This document shows positions 12,231 through 23,640 of a DNA stretch of 64,000 nucleotides, one piece after another. The notes under the pieces are model-generated. The model searched no databases and had not been told where the DNA came from. It saw only the letters and a list, made by a program, of their open reading frames with translations. The DNA is from Monomorium pharaonis (Eukaryota; Arthropoda; Insecta; Hymenoptera; Formicidae), in the NCBI RefSeq assembly GCF_013373865.1, contig NC_050468.1:2507978-2571977 (forward strand), in the 5' to 3' direction. Numbering within the stretch: the stretch's first letter is position 1; the number at the start of each line of letters is the position of its first letter. The translations under genes were made by a program, and so were the position numbers.

Positions 12231-12478
12231 GTTAACCATCTAATTAACCATTTGAACGCTTCAAAGTATTAATGCTAAATAGATCGCAATTTCCATCAAA
12301 TTATTAAGGTTATGTAAAAAGATAAATTTAACAATGAAATTAATAAGTAAATAAATTAATCCTATTTATTTTTAATATGTTCTGCAAAATTTAATTGCTT
12401 TTATAAAAATAATATATATAATTGCGTCAGTTTATAACATATAGGTATAGGTAGACAATAACAAGTACCCATGTTGTT

Positions 12479-12556
12479 GAGTCAAATTGGCGTAGCAGAG
12501 AGAGTACAAGGTTCGTAATCCTAAGGTCCCGGGTTCAAAACCTATCAGCGGCAAGT
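12479..12556 (+). ncRNA. tRNA-derived SINE head or tRNA pseudogene
   Basis: There is an A-box-like TGGCGTAGCAGAG at 12488-12500 and a B-box-like GGGTTCAAAACC at 12531-12542. The spacing is right for a Pol III internal promoter. The segment between them resembles an anticodon arm, but its stem does not pair well, so it is not a functional tRNA as I read it. It lies in the middle of the 71-bp-array element. Confidence 0.4.
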
Positions 12557-12689
12557 AAGAATAAAATAAAATAATATAATTTAAATTTAATTAATTAATA
12601 AAAATTTGTCCTAAATTTAGTATGTACTGTTGATAAAAATAATAAAAAAAAAAGAAATTTTTATTTTTAATTTTTATTTCGTCAATCAT

Positions 12690-12957
12690 CTATCGAGGCT
12701 CCATAAAGCATCTACTAATGATCCACGAAACATCCGTCATCCACCGAGGTTCCGTAAAGCCTCTATTAATAATCCACACAACGTCTAATAGACCTCTTTG
12801 ACGACGTCTAATGGAGGACTATTAGACGTACGCAATGCGGAACTGTGGATTTCTAATGGCTCTATATTGGATGTTTAATGGACGTCCACTGGAAGTTCAA
12901 ACTTCCATGGCAAACGTCTAATAGACGTCTATTGGAGGTTTCATTTCTATGTGAGGT
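12690..12957. repeat. Diverged second block of the 71-bp-type array
   Basis: It contains repeated CGTCTAATAGACGTC and TGGACGTCCA-like palindromic words and the end motif TTTCTATGTGAGG, all shared with the array at 11850-12230. Periodicity is eroded. Confidence 0.55.
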
Positions 12958-13743
12958 GTAAATAATATAATTATGCAAATAGTTATTGCAGTTTATATTT
13001 TATACTTTTCTCTTAATATTATATACTTTAATATATTGTTTTTGCAGTTTTAAATATAAAAAAATATTTTGCTTTATATTAATGCTTTATATCTACATTC
13101 GCATTTGTAACAATAAAATTTACGTACGCACATACGTATATACATATATGCTACTTTAGTTATATACATATATGCATTTATGCTTTATATCGTGTAATAC
13201 GTTGGGTATTATGTACTTAAGATTAATCCGTTTTTATGTTTTAATGTAAAAGTATACTCAGGAGAGGCACTTATTGAATGTGACGCAACTAAAAAAAATA
13301 ATGCAATTTCTAGCGCAGCCTATAGCACGAGATTATTATCTTGTTTTGCCAATAATTAAGAATGATGGAACCTATATATTATTATACATGAACGGATTCT
13401 GTTTTCAATTCTCTTTAGTTTTTGTCCTTACAAAATTTTTAAAATGTTGAAAAAACGGCGTGAGAGTAGGGTAAATTAAAAAATTTGAAATTTTTGAAAA
13501 ATATAAATATATTATTGTGAAGAGTATAAAATAAATCTTTTGTATAGAACATTTTTTCATAAACCTTATATTTTCAAAGATATTTGTCAAAAATGAAAAA
13601 ATGCGTTATTTTCGAGAGGTGGTTTCAACTCCTAAACGTCGAGATACACGGTTAAAAAAATATCGGTCTAATATTTATTTATCTTCTATAACATATTTAA
13701 AGTTTATTAAAATCGGTGAGGGACAGTTCTGTCCGTTCCCTTG
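12958..13743 (+). mobile_element. Half of palindromic element, family G2, second direct copy
   Basis: This is collinear with 7476-8261: GTGTAAATAATATAATTATGC at the start, the CCTAAACGTCGAGATACACGG block near 13635, and the end GTCCGTTCCCTTG at 13743. Its inner edge abuts the 71-bp-array element. No coding sequence is present. Confidence 0.65.
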
Positions 13744-15336
13744 TCAGTTAAAGTTACGTTAAGATTAATTTAACTCAAGTTAAAGTAAAACTTAATTTTA
13801 AGAAGCTTTATTTATATTTAATTAAAAAGCTATATAATTAATTGAAATCAAATTACCAATTCATTACAATATCGATCATCACATATATTTAATATTTTAT
13901 TTGTAAATTATGTTTTTATAATATTAATTATATAAGATAACAAAAAAAATTATTTTCATGCAGGAATGTATTTTTATTTTATAATTTTTTTCTTTCGCCC
14001 AAATGAAATTTTTAATTTAGGAATAAAGTTAATACGTTAAAGTTTATACGTTTCAAAAATACTTTGTTAAAATAAAAAAGTAAATCATTTAAAATTAATT
14101 AAATTAAATCAAATGTTTTTAATCTTATAATTAACTTTCAATTTTTTAACTAATTACTATCCCCAACTCTGAAAATATTTCAAGATAAATATCTCTTTAC
14201 TTTATCTTTAATTTACATCCTTTCTCAAAGCACCCTTTAATCCTATCTTAGAATTTAAAAAAAGTAACAAAAAATAACGATATTTTCAGCGTTACTTTTA
14301 AGTACTTTTTACAATACTTTTAATACTTTTTACAATCAGTAACGAGTAATGATAATGAATTACTTTTTACCGAATGTAACGGTAACATTAACGCGTTACT
14401 TTTAAAAAGTAATTTTCCCAATCCTGCAATTTATCAATATTTCAAAACGAATCGTCATATCTTCTATTCAAAAAGTAGACTGATATTGATATCCGTAGCC
14501 AAACACTTTAGTTAATACATAATACATTTTTAAAGTGTGCTCACCGAAAAAATGATAGAAACAACGCGTAAAGCAACGCCTAGCCAAAAGTACCAGGCTT
14601 CCAAAAGATGACGTGGTGCTCGCCGTTGCACTATGGAGCGATGCTGCAAACAACACCGATGCAGACGATACTCAGTTGTGCATACGTACAGCTTAAAGTA
14701 TGAGTTACTGTCGCTATTGTTTCCAAGTTCGAAGTCATTTCTACGTTCATAAAAGGCTCGTGCCATATTTATCCTGCGACATTCGCACAGTTATCTGCCG
14801 TAGCATGCAGATTAAAAATTTATCTCATCTATTGGCACCTATTCATTTTCATAACATAACATCCGACTGTTCCAATCGTATCCGATTATTTGATAGATGT
14901 GCGACGGCAGATTGATAAGTTGTGATCGTTAACAGTTTAATACTTTAAAACAAAACTCACGATTTATGTTATTTTCGACGACGTTACGTTTGAGTACGTC
15001 GTGTATGAATCTTGCAGTTCTTGCTCGCTAACACCTGCTTATTTTACTTATTAAATTAATATTATAATGTAACGTCTCGATATATTCCGCTCACAAATTT
15101 TCATAGCAATTTGTTTTCAAATAAGGATTAGTTGTTTAATCTAAATCACGCGGAACGCAATAGTTTTAAAGGGTGTTCAATAGTAGACTTGATGTTCGAC
15201 TGACTTATCGTTGACTGGACTGGTCAAGCAAGAAATAATCGATAACAAACGCGTTATTATGTATGTTATTCAGACACCAAAGTTGATCAATACAAGTGAC
15301 CGAGTGAAACGCGCGGTTATAATTGACACGTTGGTT
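13744..15336. other. Unassigned A+T-rich interval
   Basis: From 13744 to 14160 it is A+T-rich and low in complexity. The stretch 14270-14420 repeats GTTACTTTT and AAAGTAAC words, a theme also seen in the first 840 bases and near 31.7 kb. From 14460 to 15000 the composition is more balanced. Overlapping 60-78-codon ORFs exist on both strands there, but none has a recognisable motif. I cannot name a gene here. Confidence 0.4.
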
Positions 15337-15573
15337 CCCTGGTAAAAATGTAAAATCGGAGCGTAAGTCAAATGTAAAGGGAGAGTAAGAGCGTAAGTCG
15401 AATGTAAAGGGAGAATAAGAGCGTAAGTCGAATGTAAAGGGAGAATAATAGAAGCGTTAACATTTCTTTTACATTTCATTGTTTCAATTTACGCTTCGTA
15501 GAAGGTTTGTTAACGCTTTTATTACTTTCCCTTTATATGCGACTTACGCTCCGATTTTACATTTTCACCAGGG
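15337..15573. mobile_element. 237-bp hairpin MITE with internal triplication
   Basis: The ends are CCCTGGTAAAAATGTAAAAT and the inverse, with about 45 bp of inverted repeat continuing through CGGAGCGTAAGTC. In the left half the block GAGCGTAAGTCGAATGTAAA is repeated three times at about 30-bp spacing, but only once in the right half. The hairpin is therefore asymmetric. No ORF of its own is present. Confidence 0.75.
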
Positions 15574-16555
15574 TTGTATCGTAAATGCCTAGTTAAGCGA
15601 TATTAAGTAAGATTAAAACTGAAAAAAGAGATTTGAACTAATCATAAACCGTTTGAACTCTTCAAACGGTCAAATTAAAAGAACGTAAGCACCGAGTTTG
15701 GACATTTCGGACACTTCAAACAATAAAAAAGTTATAATATAATTTTCATATAAAGATTGAAACTTCCTGTCGCCATTAATAGATAATAAGAGAATGCTGG
15801 AATCGTTTACTTGTTAATAAATTAATATTTTAAGTTAAAACTTAACGATCAGGTTCACAATTAAAAGCCGACTCTGGCATTTATTTATTTAATTAATATT
15901 TATTCGTTTTCGCCCTGGATTTGGGCCTTTATTAAATGTTATAAAATAAAGAATAAACGCATGCTTCAAATTAAAATAAAAAAGTAACAATGAGTTTTAC
16001 CAAATAAAGAACTGTACATCGTAATTATTAAACCAAACGTATTTAACTAATGTAGTTAGATTTAAATTAGCTCGTCAGAAAACGAAAAACGGTAGAACAA
16101 GTACGTTATAACTGAAGCACAGTAATTGTGAGACTAATATAAAACAGACAAGTAACGTATAGAGTGTACAAGAATATTAAATCGGTAAACAGTAAACAAA
16201 TTATGTATCCTTGATAACTATATTATATATAGAATTTAGGCTCTTCGTGTTCTTTTTTTTAATTAACAGACACCACAGACGCGTGCTTAGTGCGTGTTGC
16301 TTAACTTTTTACTTTTTACTTTTTAATAATAAATTACAACAATAATTGTATAGATAATATCTAGACGAATTTGACAGCTGTCAAAATTCAATTACAATGA
16401 CAGCTGCTCTTGCAACACAAAGTAAGTAACCAATCGATATCGCGGAAAAGCGATAATAATAAATTTCGAGAGATTAAAGCAATCAACTTTACATGCACTT
16501 TTTTAGATAGAAATAGTATTAACAGTCTTTTTTATAAAAAAACATTTTGGCTACC
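15574..16555. other. Unassigned interval
   Basis: The interval is A+T-rich with no periodic repeat that I can see and no protein-like frame. A 67-codon plus-strand ORF at 16410-16613 overlaps the Penelope-like fragment on the other strand and is probably its shadow. Confidence 0.4.
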
Positions 16556-17044
16556 TCTCTTTTTTGGGTGTATTCCACTATGTAACATACGTGTTGTCCA
16601 ACTGAATTTGTGATTGTTCGATAGACGATGTATGCTAACCACAGAATTGGAGATTATCGTGTTTTTTAATATTATTCATGTGTTCTTTCATGCGCGTTTG
16701 TAAATTTCTTTTTGTCTGTCTGATATATGACGCAGAACAATCATTACAACTAACTTGATACTACATTTGTGTTTTTCAAAGATTCGATTTTATCTTTGCC
16801 TCTTCTAATTAAAGAAAAATATAATTTTTTGTGACACGGAAATAACGCCTAACTCAAACTTATTTAGATAGTGGCTAATACTTTCGCTTTTGCCTTTTAC
16901 ATAAGGTAAAATTAAACATTTTCTTAAGTCGATATTTTTATTAACTCCTGAGTTTTCCAGATTATTGTTACGATATTTTAATATCTTAAGTCGTTTTTTA
17001 ACAAATCGATTAAATATGTCAAAAAGGAAATAATTGTGTTAAAT
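16556..17044 (-). pseudogene. Penelope-like element fragment with GIY-YIG domain
   Basis: On the minus strand, from about 17044 downward, a frame of some 60 codons reads LFDIFNRFVKKRLK, then LILPYVKGKSESISHYLNKF. The LPYVKG..S..I...L pattern is typical of the segment between the reverse transcriptase and endonuclease of Penelope-like elements. After frame breaks near 16810 and 16757 there follows YQVSCNDC, SASYI and QTKRNLQTRMKEH. This matches the C-terminal GIY-YIG endonuclease (pattern Y.V.C..C...YI.QT.R.L..R..EH). The Gly of YIG is Arg here and a stop follows, so the copy is dead. The reverse transcriptase core is not recognisable upstream. Confidence 0.7.
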
Positions 17045-19514
17045 AAAATGCTAATTAAAAATCTTAATTTAAAAAAAGACACGGAAAGCCTAATCCTACA
17101 TATACTACAAAAAAAAATAGGGAACACGTTTCGTATACCGAAAATTTATGCTTCATATTCTAAAACCGCTGGAACGTAGCGGAAAATCATCGCAGAAACA
17201 AAATTTAAAAAGCGTTTTAAAGCTTGAAACTTTTTTCAAATGCGTTTGGCTTTTTCGGTTATCTTTTTTTTACCAACGTGGCACAAGGACGAAGATGACC
17301 CGTTAAAATGAAAATTTTTAATGCAACTTTGCTTTGTTGCATCTTGAGTGAAAAAATTATAGAGAATTTCTTATTTGCATCTTGCATAACGGGATCCTCT
17401 CTTTATTTTGAAAAATTGTTCATTGTTATGCAATTTTTTTGACTAAATTATTGTAATTTTAAGAAAAAAATGATTATTTTGATTTTTATCACTTACTCGT
17501 GAATAGATCAACGTAGAGCGCTAGGCAAAAAAAAACAATGGAAAGCTGAAAGTCTACACTTTTGAATGCTGATTAATAAATTGGCAAAAGCATTTAGGCA
17601 AATTTGGCACGAAATTTTACAGGATATTATTGACAGATGCATAAACATATGAGTTTACAAGCAGTAATTGATTAAAGAACGTTAGTGTTTATTACTGGGG
17701 TGTAAAGGTGCCAATTCATAAGACGCTGAAAATGAGCGTCGAGATAGGTCACGTGGTTTCGCTTTGACGCTAGCGTCAAAGAAAGGAAGTTCAATTTGTT
17801 TAATATTTAGCGCTGTCGCTGAATCGTCATTGTTGACCAGCAAAATAAAAAATGGATTTCGAAGTATATTAAACATTAATTATTTTCACATAATATATCT
17901 TCAAGCAATAATATTTTATATTATGTATCACGGTCCTACAAAATTTATATATATAAATATTTAAAGGTTAAACATGTCAAAATGATCGCTTGTGGTAAAA
18001 TCAATACAAAAACATTTAAATTTATATGACGATAGAAAAAAACATAGAACTTGAAACGATAATATATAAATTATTATTACTACTAATTTTATTTGAAAAA
18101 TAATAAAATGACGAAATGTTGTAAATAAAATAATTTTTTTCTTTTAATTGTCAATATATTATATTAATAATAATTGCATTATCATTGTTTCAAGTTTTCA
18201 CATTCCTTAATAAAATCTCATTTACAGCATTAAGAAGATAAAGGGGTTCAGAGGCAAAAAAATCGACTTTTTTTATTGCTTAAATCGATAGTATTCTATC
18301 CAGAGAACATATTTCTAAGGCCCCAAGTATAAATAAACACCAGAACAGTTCAAAATAAGTGCCAAACGTCAGCGTGTCCCGAGCGCTTCCGAACGGTTCA
18401 GAGCAGGGCGCCTGGCGCACACTTTCTACCATTTTTTCGCCTTTAAATGTTCCCAAAGGCGTAATAATATTTACGTGCACACTTCTAGTATTTCTAAAGC
18501 AACTGAGCGTGCAGATGACTATAGTTCGACATAACTTTTCGAATATAACTGTTCGCGACTCGGCGAATAGTTTGCTGGTTAACCCCTGAAGATGTTAAGC
18601 AGGGTGAGAGGACATTCGTGGAACAGGTGTTAAATAAAATGCAATGCGATTACGTGTCACATGGACTCATCGTGATGTCCGAGTCGTATCGTATATTTAT
18701 CACAGATCTCAATTGATACACATTACACGTGTTTACAGTTTAAGGAGCACAAGAAATGTCTGGATGAGAATAATGTCTTGATCACTTACACTGAGAGATT
18801 ATATTAATCTGTTACCGGTCGTGATGATGATGCCCGTAAGCCGGTATCACGCGGCGCCGGCGTGCGCGTAGCGTGGTGAGCGTGAGTTCCTCGATGATGA
18901 TGTACCTGAGCGATAATTATGAGTCTCTCTTAATTCCTGAATGAGTCCTTGAGCAATCTCTGAGCAGGTATTTGAAGATCCCACGAATAGACTTGAGCAC
19001 AAAACTACATTGAAACGATCGCACGAAATACAGCGTGAACCGCCACCATAGAGCACAAGAAACGAAGTGAATTATGGCGCTGCGCACGCGCTAGCGCACA
19101 TGCCGCGGCGCTCCGTGATCTACGCGGAAGATGATAACTGCTGCCATCTGACGTGACGGTGCGAGCTCAGTAAATACTGAATCCCGAACAATAACCATTA
19201 GTCGAGCGTGAACGTAACGTGGTGTTGTGTTTACTTCGTAAGTAAACAGTTTACAGTGCTCGTGTATTTGATTAATTATATATTCGAAAAAATGTCTACT
19301 TATCCGAAACAAAGCAGAGCAGCTGCAACACGAGGCAAGGCCGAAAAAAACGGAAGTTTCATGGCAATCAGTTTTTGGAGAGAGGCGACGAGTTTGTTGA
19401 AGACAATGCGACCGCACGAAAAATATCAACGGCAACAGCTGAAGATGTAGTCGTCAAGTTAAATCATTTTTATCGTATTATCGAGTTCGTATTGTAAGCG
19501 TATTTACGAGAGCG
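17045..19514. other. Unassigned interval with mixed composition
   Basis: From 17045 to 18250 it is mostly A+T-rich and unstructured. From 18290 to 19480 there are G+C-richer patches and several 65-115-codon ORFs on both strands that overlap each other; none carries a motif I recognise. One small candidate is the plus-strand frame from an ATG at 19292 (preceded by GAAAAA, a good insect start context). It begins MSTYPKQSRAAATRGKAEKN and runs about 50 codons to 19450. It might be a first exon, but nothing supports that directly. Confidence 0.3.
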
Positions 19515-19515
19515 C

Positions 19516-19632
19516 CCCAAATGCGCACAGTAACAAACGGATATCACCAATTAGATTGCTGGATTGGTTAGGGTTAGGATAAATTTATAAAATTTGATTG
19601 TTGATGTCCGTTTGTTACTGTGTGCATCTGGG
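19516..19632. mobile_element. Short hairpin MITE, family J, copy 1
   Basis: The ends are CCCAAATGCGCACAGTAAC and its near-inverse GTTACTGTGTGCATCTGGG. The inverted repeat continues through AAACGGATATCACCAAT. The full length is about 117 bp. A diverged second copy lies at 60278-60392. Confidence 0.75.
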
Positions 19633-19855
19633 ACTCACTCGTATTTACAGCAATTTAAGAGTTCGTTATATGTCGTAATTGCAAGAGGAATACTAACTTT
19701 TTCGAGACGTGCCCTCTTGGGGGCTTGAATTAAAAATTGCTGCTAGATATGTCAGTGGAACGCGCTCGATTAATTCAGGACCATTAATAAATAGCGACTT
19801 TGAAATAAACAGACGTATTGTGCTTGTCATACGACTAGGTGTGGATTTGGAGTGA

Positions 19856-20397
19856 GGCCCGATTGCGCACATAAGCGATTGGACACAGTAGTATTTCCCG
19901 ATTGGACACAGTCCCGTTTGGACACGGACTCGATTAAACACAATCCCGATTGCACACCGTCCCGATCGGACACAGTCCTGATTGGACACGGACTCGATTG
20001 GACACAGACCCGATTGGACACGGACCCGATTGCGCACAGACCCGTTTGCACACGGACCTGTTTGCGCACTGACCCGATTGCACACGACCTGTTTGCACAT
20101 CGACCCGATTGCACACGGACCCGATTGCGCACGGATCCGTTTGCACACGGACCCGATTTCACACTGTTCCGATTGCACACCGACCCGTTTGCACACGGAC
20201 CCGTTTGGACACGGACTCGATTGGACACAGTCTCTATTGCACACCATCCCAATCGGACACAGTCCCGATTGGACACGGACTCGATTGGACACGGACCCGA
20301 TTGGACACGAACTGGATTGCACATGGACCCGATTGCACACCGACCCGTTTGCACACGGACTCGATTGCACACGATACGATTTCGCATCGCAGAATAA
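19856..20397. repeat. 16-bp minisatellite, left arm of foldback element FB1
   Basis: About 33 tandem copies of a 16-bp unit close to CACACGGACCCGATTG fill this arm. Because 16 is not a multiple of 3 and the unit lacks stop triplets, reading frames stay open in many frames. This explains the overlapping 70-225-residue ORFs on both strands; none is a real gene. The inner end (ending TTCGCATCGCAGAATAATGC) is the inverse of the inner end of the right arm at about 20888. Confidence 0.9.
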
Positions 20398-20755
20398 TGC
20401 AAAAACAACCTAGATAGCACAGAAAATTTAGCTTAAATTTTCATATATATATTACGAATTTATTTTTAAAAAATATTTTTTAAAAGTTATATAATCATTT
20501 TTCATAAACCATTTAGAAATAATACAAAAATTATTATTAACAATATATAAAATATATTTTTTAAATGTACTGAAAAATATTTATGATATATAAATTCGAA
20601 ATATTTTTTATATTTTTAAATTATAATAAAATAAATATTTATTTTTAATTTTTTTATAAATATTTATCATAAGTTTTTATATCTGGCACACTAAGACAAA
20701 AATACGTATAAAATATTTATTATGAGTATTTTTTTTTCTTATACATATTTTATAG
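20398..20755. other. A+T-rich centre of FB1
   Basis: This consists of variants of AATATTTATAAATATT and similar words with no coding potential. The same type of sequence surrounds the gypsy element at 53.1-60.2 kb. Confidence 0.5.
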
Positions 20756-20887
20756 TCGCAAACCCATGTAATGCAGAAAATGCTTTGTACACACACACAC
20801 ACTCACATACACACACACACGGGGGGAGTGCAACGGGGGCCTCGCCCCCTCCTCCCGCACCCGACCCGTCCAAGTCGCTAACCCATG
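20756..20887 (-). repeat. Conserved core of foldback family, copy in FB1
   Basis: Read on the minus strand this core contains GACTTGGACGGGTC, a CCCCC/GGGGG-rich stem, GTTGCACTCC, a GT/CA microsatellite, then AAGCATTTTCTGCA and CATGGGTTTGCGA. The same ordered parts occur on the plus strand at 23485-23618. The core is shared although the flanking minisatellite units differ. Confidence 0.75.
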
Positions 20888-21124
20888 TACTATCTGCAAT
20901 GCGGAATCGTATCGTGTGCAGTCAAGTCCATGTGCAAACGGGTCGATGCGCAATCGAGTCCGTGTGCAATTGGGTCCGTGTGCAAACGGGTCGTGTGCAA
21001 ATGGGTCGGTGCTCAATCGGGTCCGTGTGCAAACGGGTCGGTGCGCATTCGGGTCCGTGTGCAATCGGGTCGGTGTTTGATCGGGACGGTGTGCAATCGA
21101 GACCGTGTCCAATCGGGAGCGATG
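20888..21124. repeat. 16-bp minisatellite, right arm of FB1
   Basis: Copies of GTCCGTGTGCAATCGG, the inverse of the left-arm unit, run to about 21120. The arm is less than half the length of the left arm. The start TCTGCAATGCGGAATCGTAT matches the inverse of the inner edge of the left arm. Confidence 0.88.
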
Positions 21125-21765
21125 CATTTGCACACGGTTCAAATGGACGCGGTGCATTTGGACACGGTACTTTTGGACACGATATCTTGCGCACGGTTTA
21201 AATGACCACGGTGCATTTGCACATAGTGCATTTGCACACGGTGCATTTGCACATTGTGCATTTGGACACAAAAGAAATTTTATTAAAAATGTACGCCAGT
21301 TTTATGCACACGTAAAATGCCTACCGTTCACTTGGATACGTAAAAGTTGCACACCATTCATTTCATCAGTGCACATTTTTCCGTGTGCAAATGATCGGTG
21401 CGCATCTTTCCGTGTGCAAATGATCAGTGCGCACCTTTCCGTGTGCAAATGATCGGTGCACATTTCTTGGTGTGCAAATAAGTGGTGGGCAAGTGAACGG
21501 TGTGCAAATGAATGGTGTGCAAGTGAGCGGTGTGCAAATGAATGATGTGCAACTTTTACGTGTCCAAGTGAACGGTGGGCATTTTTTCGTGTGCAAATAT
21601 CGGTGTTCAAATTTTACGCGTGCATATAACTGATGTACATTTTTAATAAAATTTCTTTTGTGTCCAAATGCACAGTGTGCAAATGCACCGTGGTCATTTG
21701 AACCGTGCGCAAGATATCGTGTCCAAAAGCACCGTGTCCATTTGAACTGTGTGTAAGTGCACTGT
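21125..21765. repeat. Palindromic minisatellite block FB3
   Basis: The outer parts (21125-21310 and 21615-21760) are inverted copies. Each contains CACGATATCTTGCGCACGG or its inverse, several 15-bp units like CACGGTGCATTTGCA, and AAGAAATTTTATTAAAAATG. The middle has units of about 29 bp with GTGTGCAAATGATCGGTGCG. The words CACACGG and TTTGCAC link it to the FB1 unit. ORFs across it are repeat artefacts. Confidence 0.8.
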
Positions 21766-23163
21766 ACGCCGCTCCGAATCGCCCCGATGATCTTCAGGCC
21801 TCCCCACGGACGAACTAGTTCCTCGTCCCAGAGGCCCAAGAAGCGCCGCCATGATTGGAGATTCCAGACCCTAACCGCCCCCGATGTCGGGGTAACGCCA
21901 TCCCGGCGGAGAGCCACTCGCCACTCAAAGCGGTCCGCATACTCTCCCGCCAGGATGGTTCAGGATAACATCCCCGACACCGTGCACAACGCCTTCCAAG
22001 AGATGGTGCGGTACGCCCATGCGAGCCGACTAACCAGCCGGCCCTGCTCCGCCTGTAGAGCGGGATATTTGGGCGACTGACCATAAACTCCTCCCTCCAC
22101 ACTGGCGCACCATAGAGGGCCACGCTCGTTACCACCCCCGCGTAGAGGCGGCGAACTCCATCCCTCGGTCCTTCGAGATTGGGCATCAGCCTTCCCAAAC
22201 GGGAGGTGACGGCCCTCAATCGAGAGACCAGGCGGACGAGGCCCAGGTATTTCATCTAAGTCCCGACCCCGACCCAGGTTCTCCTCACCATGATGAAAGG
22301 CACCTGTGGGCCCCCCACCCGAGGCCCGGCGAACCAGATGGCCCCGATCTTGTGAAGAGCCACCCGCAGCCCCAACTCCGAAATCCCCTCTACAACCAAG
22401 GCCAGTGACCTGGAGGCCAGCCGGCCCACCTCATCCCAGTCATCCCCGAGGGCGACCACAAGCATATCGTCCGCATAGCAGACGAGCCTGGCGCCCCCCA
22501 GAGATGTAACCCCGCAGAACCCAGTTATAAATAAGGTTCCATAGAATGGGTCCGAGAACTGACCCCTGCGGAACCCCGCAACTGGTCTCCTTTGTGATCC
22601 ATGAACCATCCCGCCCGACATATCCGATGGATCGGCGACTGAAGTTGTCCCCGACCACCCTCCTCAGATAAGGAGGCACTCCCAACCATTCGAGGGTCTC
22701 CCGGATCCGGCCCCCGGGCAGGGTGTTAAACGCGTTGCTGATGTTGCAAGAGACACCGTGATCGCCACCCCACCCCGGGACACGGCCTCCTCCACGAGGG
22801 TCCGTACACGGAGGATTGCGTCCGCCGTGGTGGACCGATCTACGTGGAACCCAAATTAGGCGTTGTTCAAATCGGGCCCCACCTCAGCCAGATGCCGTTG
22901 GAGGCGAGCAGCCAAGACTGGCTCAAAGAGTTTGCTCGCCTCGTCTAGCAGGCATATCGATGCGCCGAGAGGGAATCCGCGGGGCGCCCCTCCTTCAGGA
23001 GGAGCACCAGCCGACCTTCCAGATCGAGGGAAACCGGCCCGCCATCAGGCAACCGTCGTATAGTCGCCTGAAGCGGTCCTCGAGGACGCGTAAGGCCAAC
23101 GCCCAGACCCTGCCGGAGATGCCGTTCGGCCCCGGAGCCGGGCAACAGCCCGGCTAAACTACT
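21766..23163 (-). pseudogene. R1-clade LINE reverse transcriptase fragment
   Basis: The minus strand encodes a broken non-LTR reverse transcriptase. In order it gives LVLLLKEGRPADS (finger/palm entry, about 22960-23010), GVPQGSVLGPILWN (about 22560), VCYADDMLVVALGDDW with the catalytic YADD (about 22465), and a thumb region. The tail has RRLYAGVVTSVALYGAPVWR (about 22120), then LQSWRRFLGLWDEELVRPWG near 21830. The VPQGSVLGP..WN plus YADD plus ALYGAPVW set is characteristic of R1-type elements. Frames break at least at about 22255, 21900 and between 22690 and 22950. The 5' half with the endonuclease is absent. Its 3' edge abuts FB3. Confidence 0.8.
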
Positions 23164-23221
23164 CCTGTGAGACCCCCCAGCCCTCGGACCAAACGGGAGC
23201 ATCCCGTTTGCCCGCGTAAAT

Positions 23222-23465
23222 ATTGAACACGTCAATATTGGCCACGATCTCGGTTGATCACGGGGTGGATTGGCCACGTTAATATTGGCCACGTCAATAT
23301 TGGCCACATCAATATTGGCTACGCGTCAATATTACTCACGCGTTAATATTGGTCACGCGTCATTATTGCCCACGCGTCAGTATTGGCTACGCGTCAATAT
23401 TGGCCACGCGTCATTATTGCCCACTCGACATTATTGCCCACGCGTTACTATTGGCCACGTCACTA
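23222..23465. repeat. 17-bp minisatellite, left arm of foldback element FB2
   Basis: Tandem units close to TTGGCCACGCGTCAATA, with 15-17-bp spacing, fill this arm. It faces an inverted array at 23641-23820 across the shared core. Open frames here are artefacts. Confidence 0.88.
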
Positions 23466-23531
23466 CTGTACATGAATTTGAGACTTGGACAGGGTAGGTA
23501 CGGAAGGGGGTACCAAAGGCCCCCTTGCACT

Positions 23532-23566
<35 letters not shown>

Positions 23567-23640
23567 CGCGCGCGCGCGCGCACGAAGCATTTCTCTGCAC
23601 CATATGGGTTTGCGATTTTTCACGCTAAACAAAAAAATTG
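23466..23640 (+). repeat. Conserved core of foldback family, copy in FB2
   Basis: It contains GAGACTTGGACAGGGT, a GGGGG..CCCCC stem, TTGCACTCCTCGTG, a GT then GC microsatellite, CGAAGCATTTCTCTGCA and CATATGGGTTTGCGA. It aligns with the inverse of 20756-20887 in FB1. Confidence 0.75.

Noticed and set aside
14468..14915. Overlapping 60-78-residue ORFs as a host gene
   Set aside because: No motif, no convincing splice structure and equal open length on both strands.
19565..19585. TTAGGGTTAGGAT as a telomeric repeat
   Set aside because: It is only one or two units long, inside a hairpin MITE, with no extended TTAGG array.
19856..21124. Regular short repeats that might be read as a CRISPR array
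   Set aside because: There are no unique spacers. Units are contiguous and occur in inverted arms within a eukaryotic repeat context.
19693..21271. Long overlapping ORFs (up to 225 residues, Cys/Arg/Val-rich) on both strands
   Set aside because: They are translations of 15-17-bp minisatellite units without stop triplets; the open frames follow from unit length, not coding selection.
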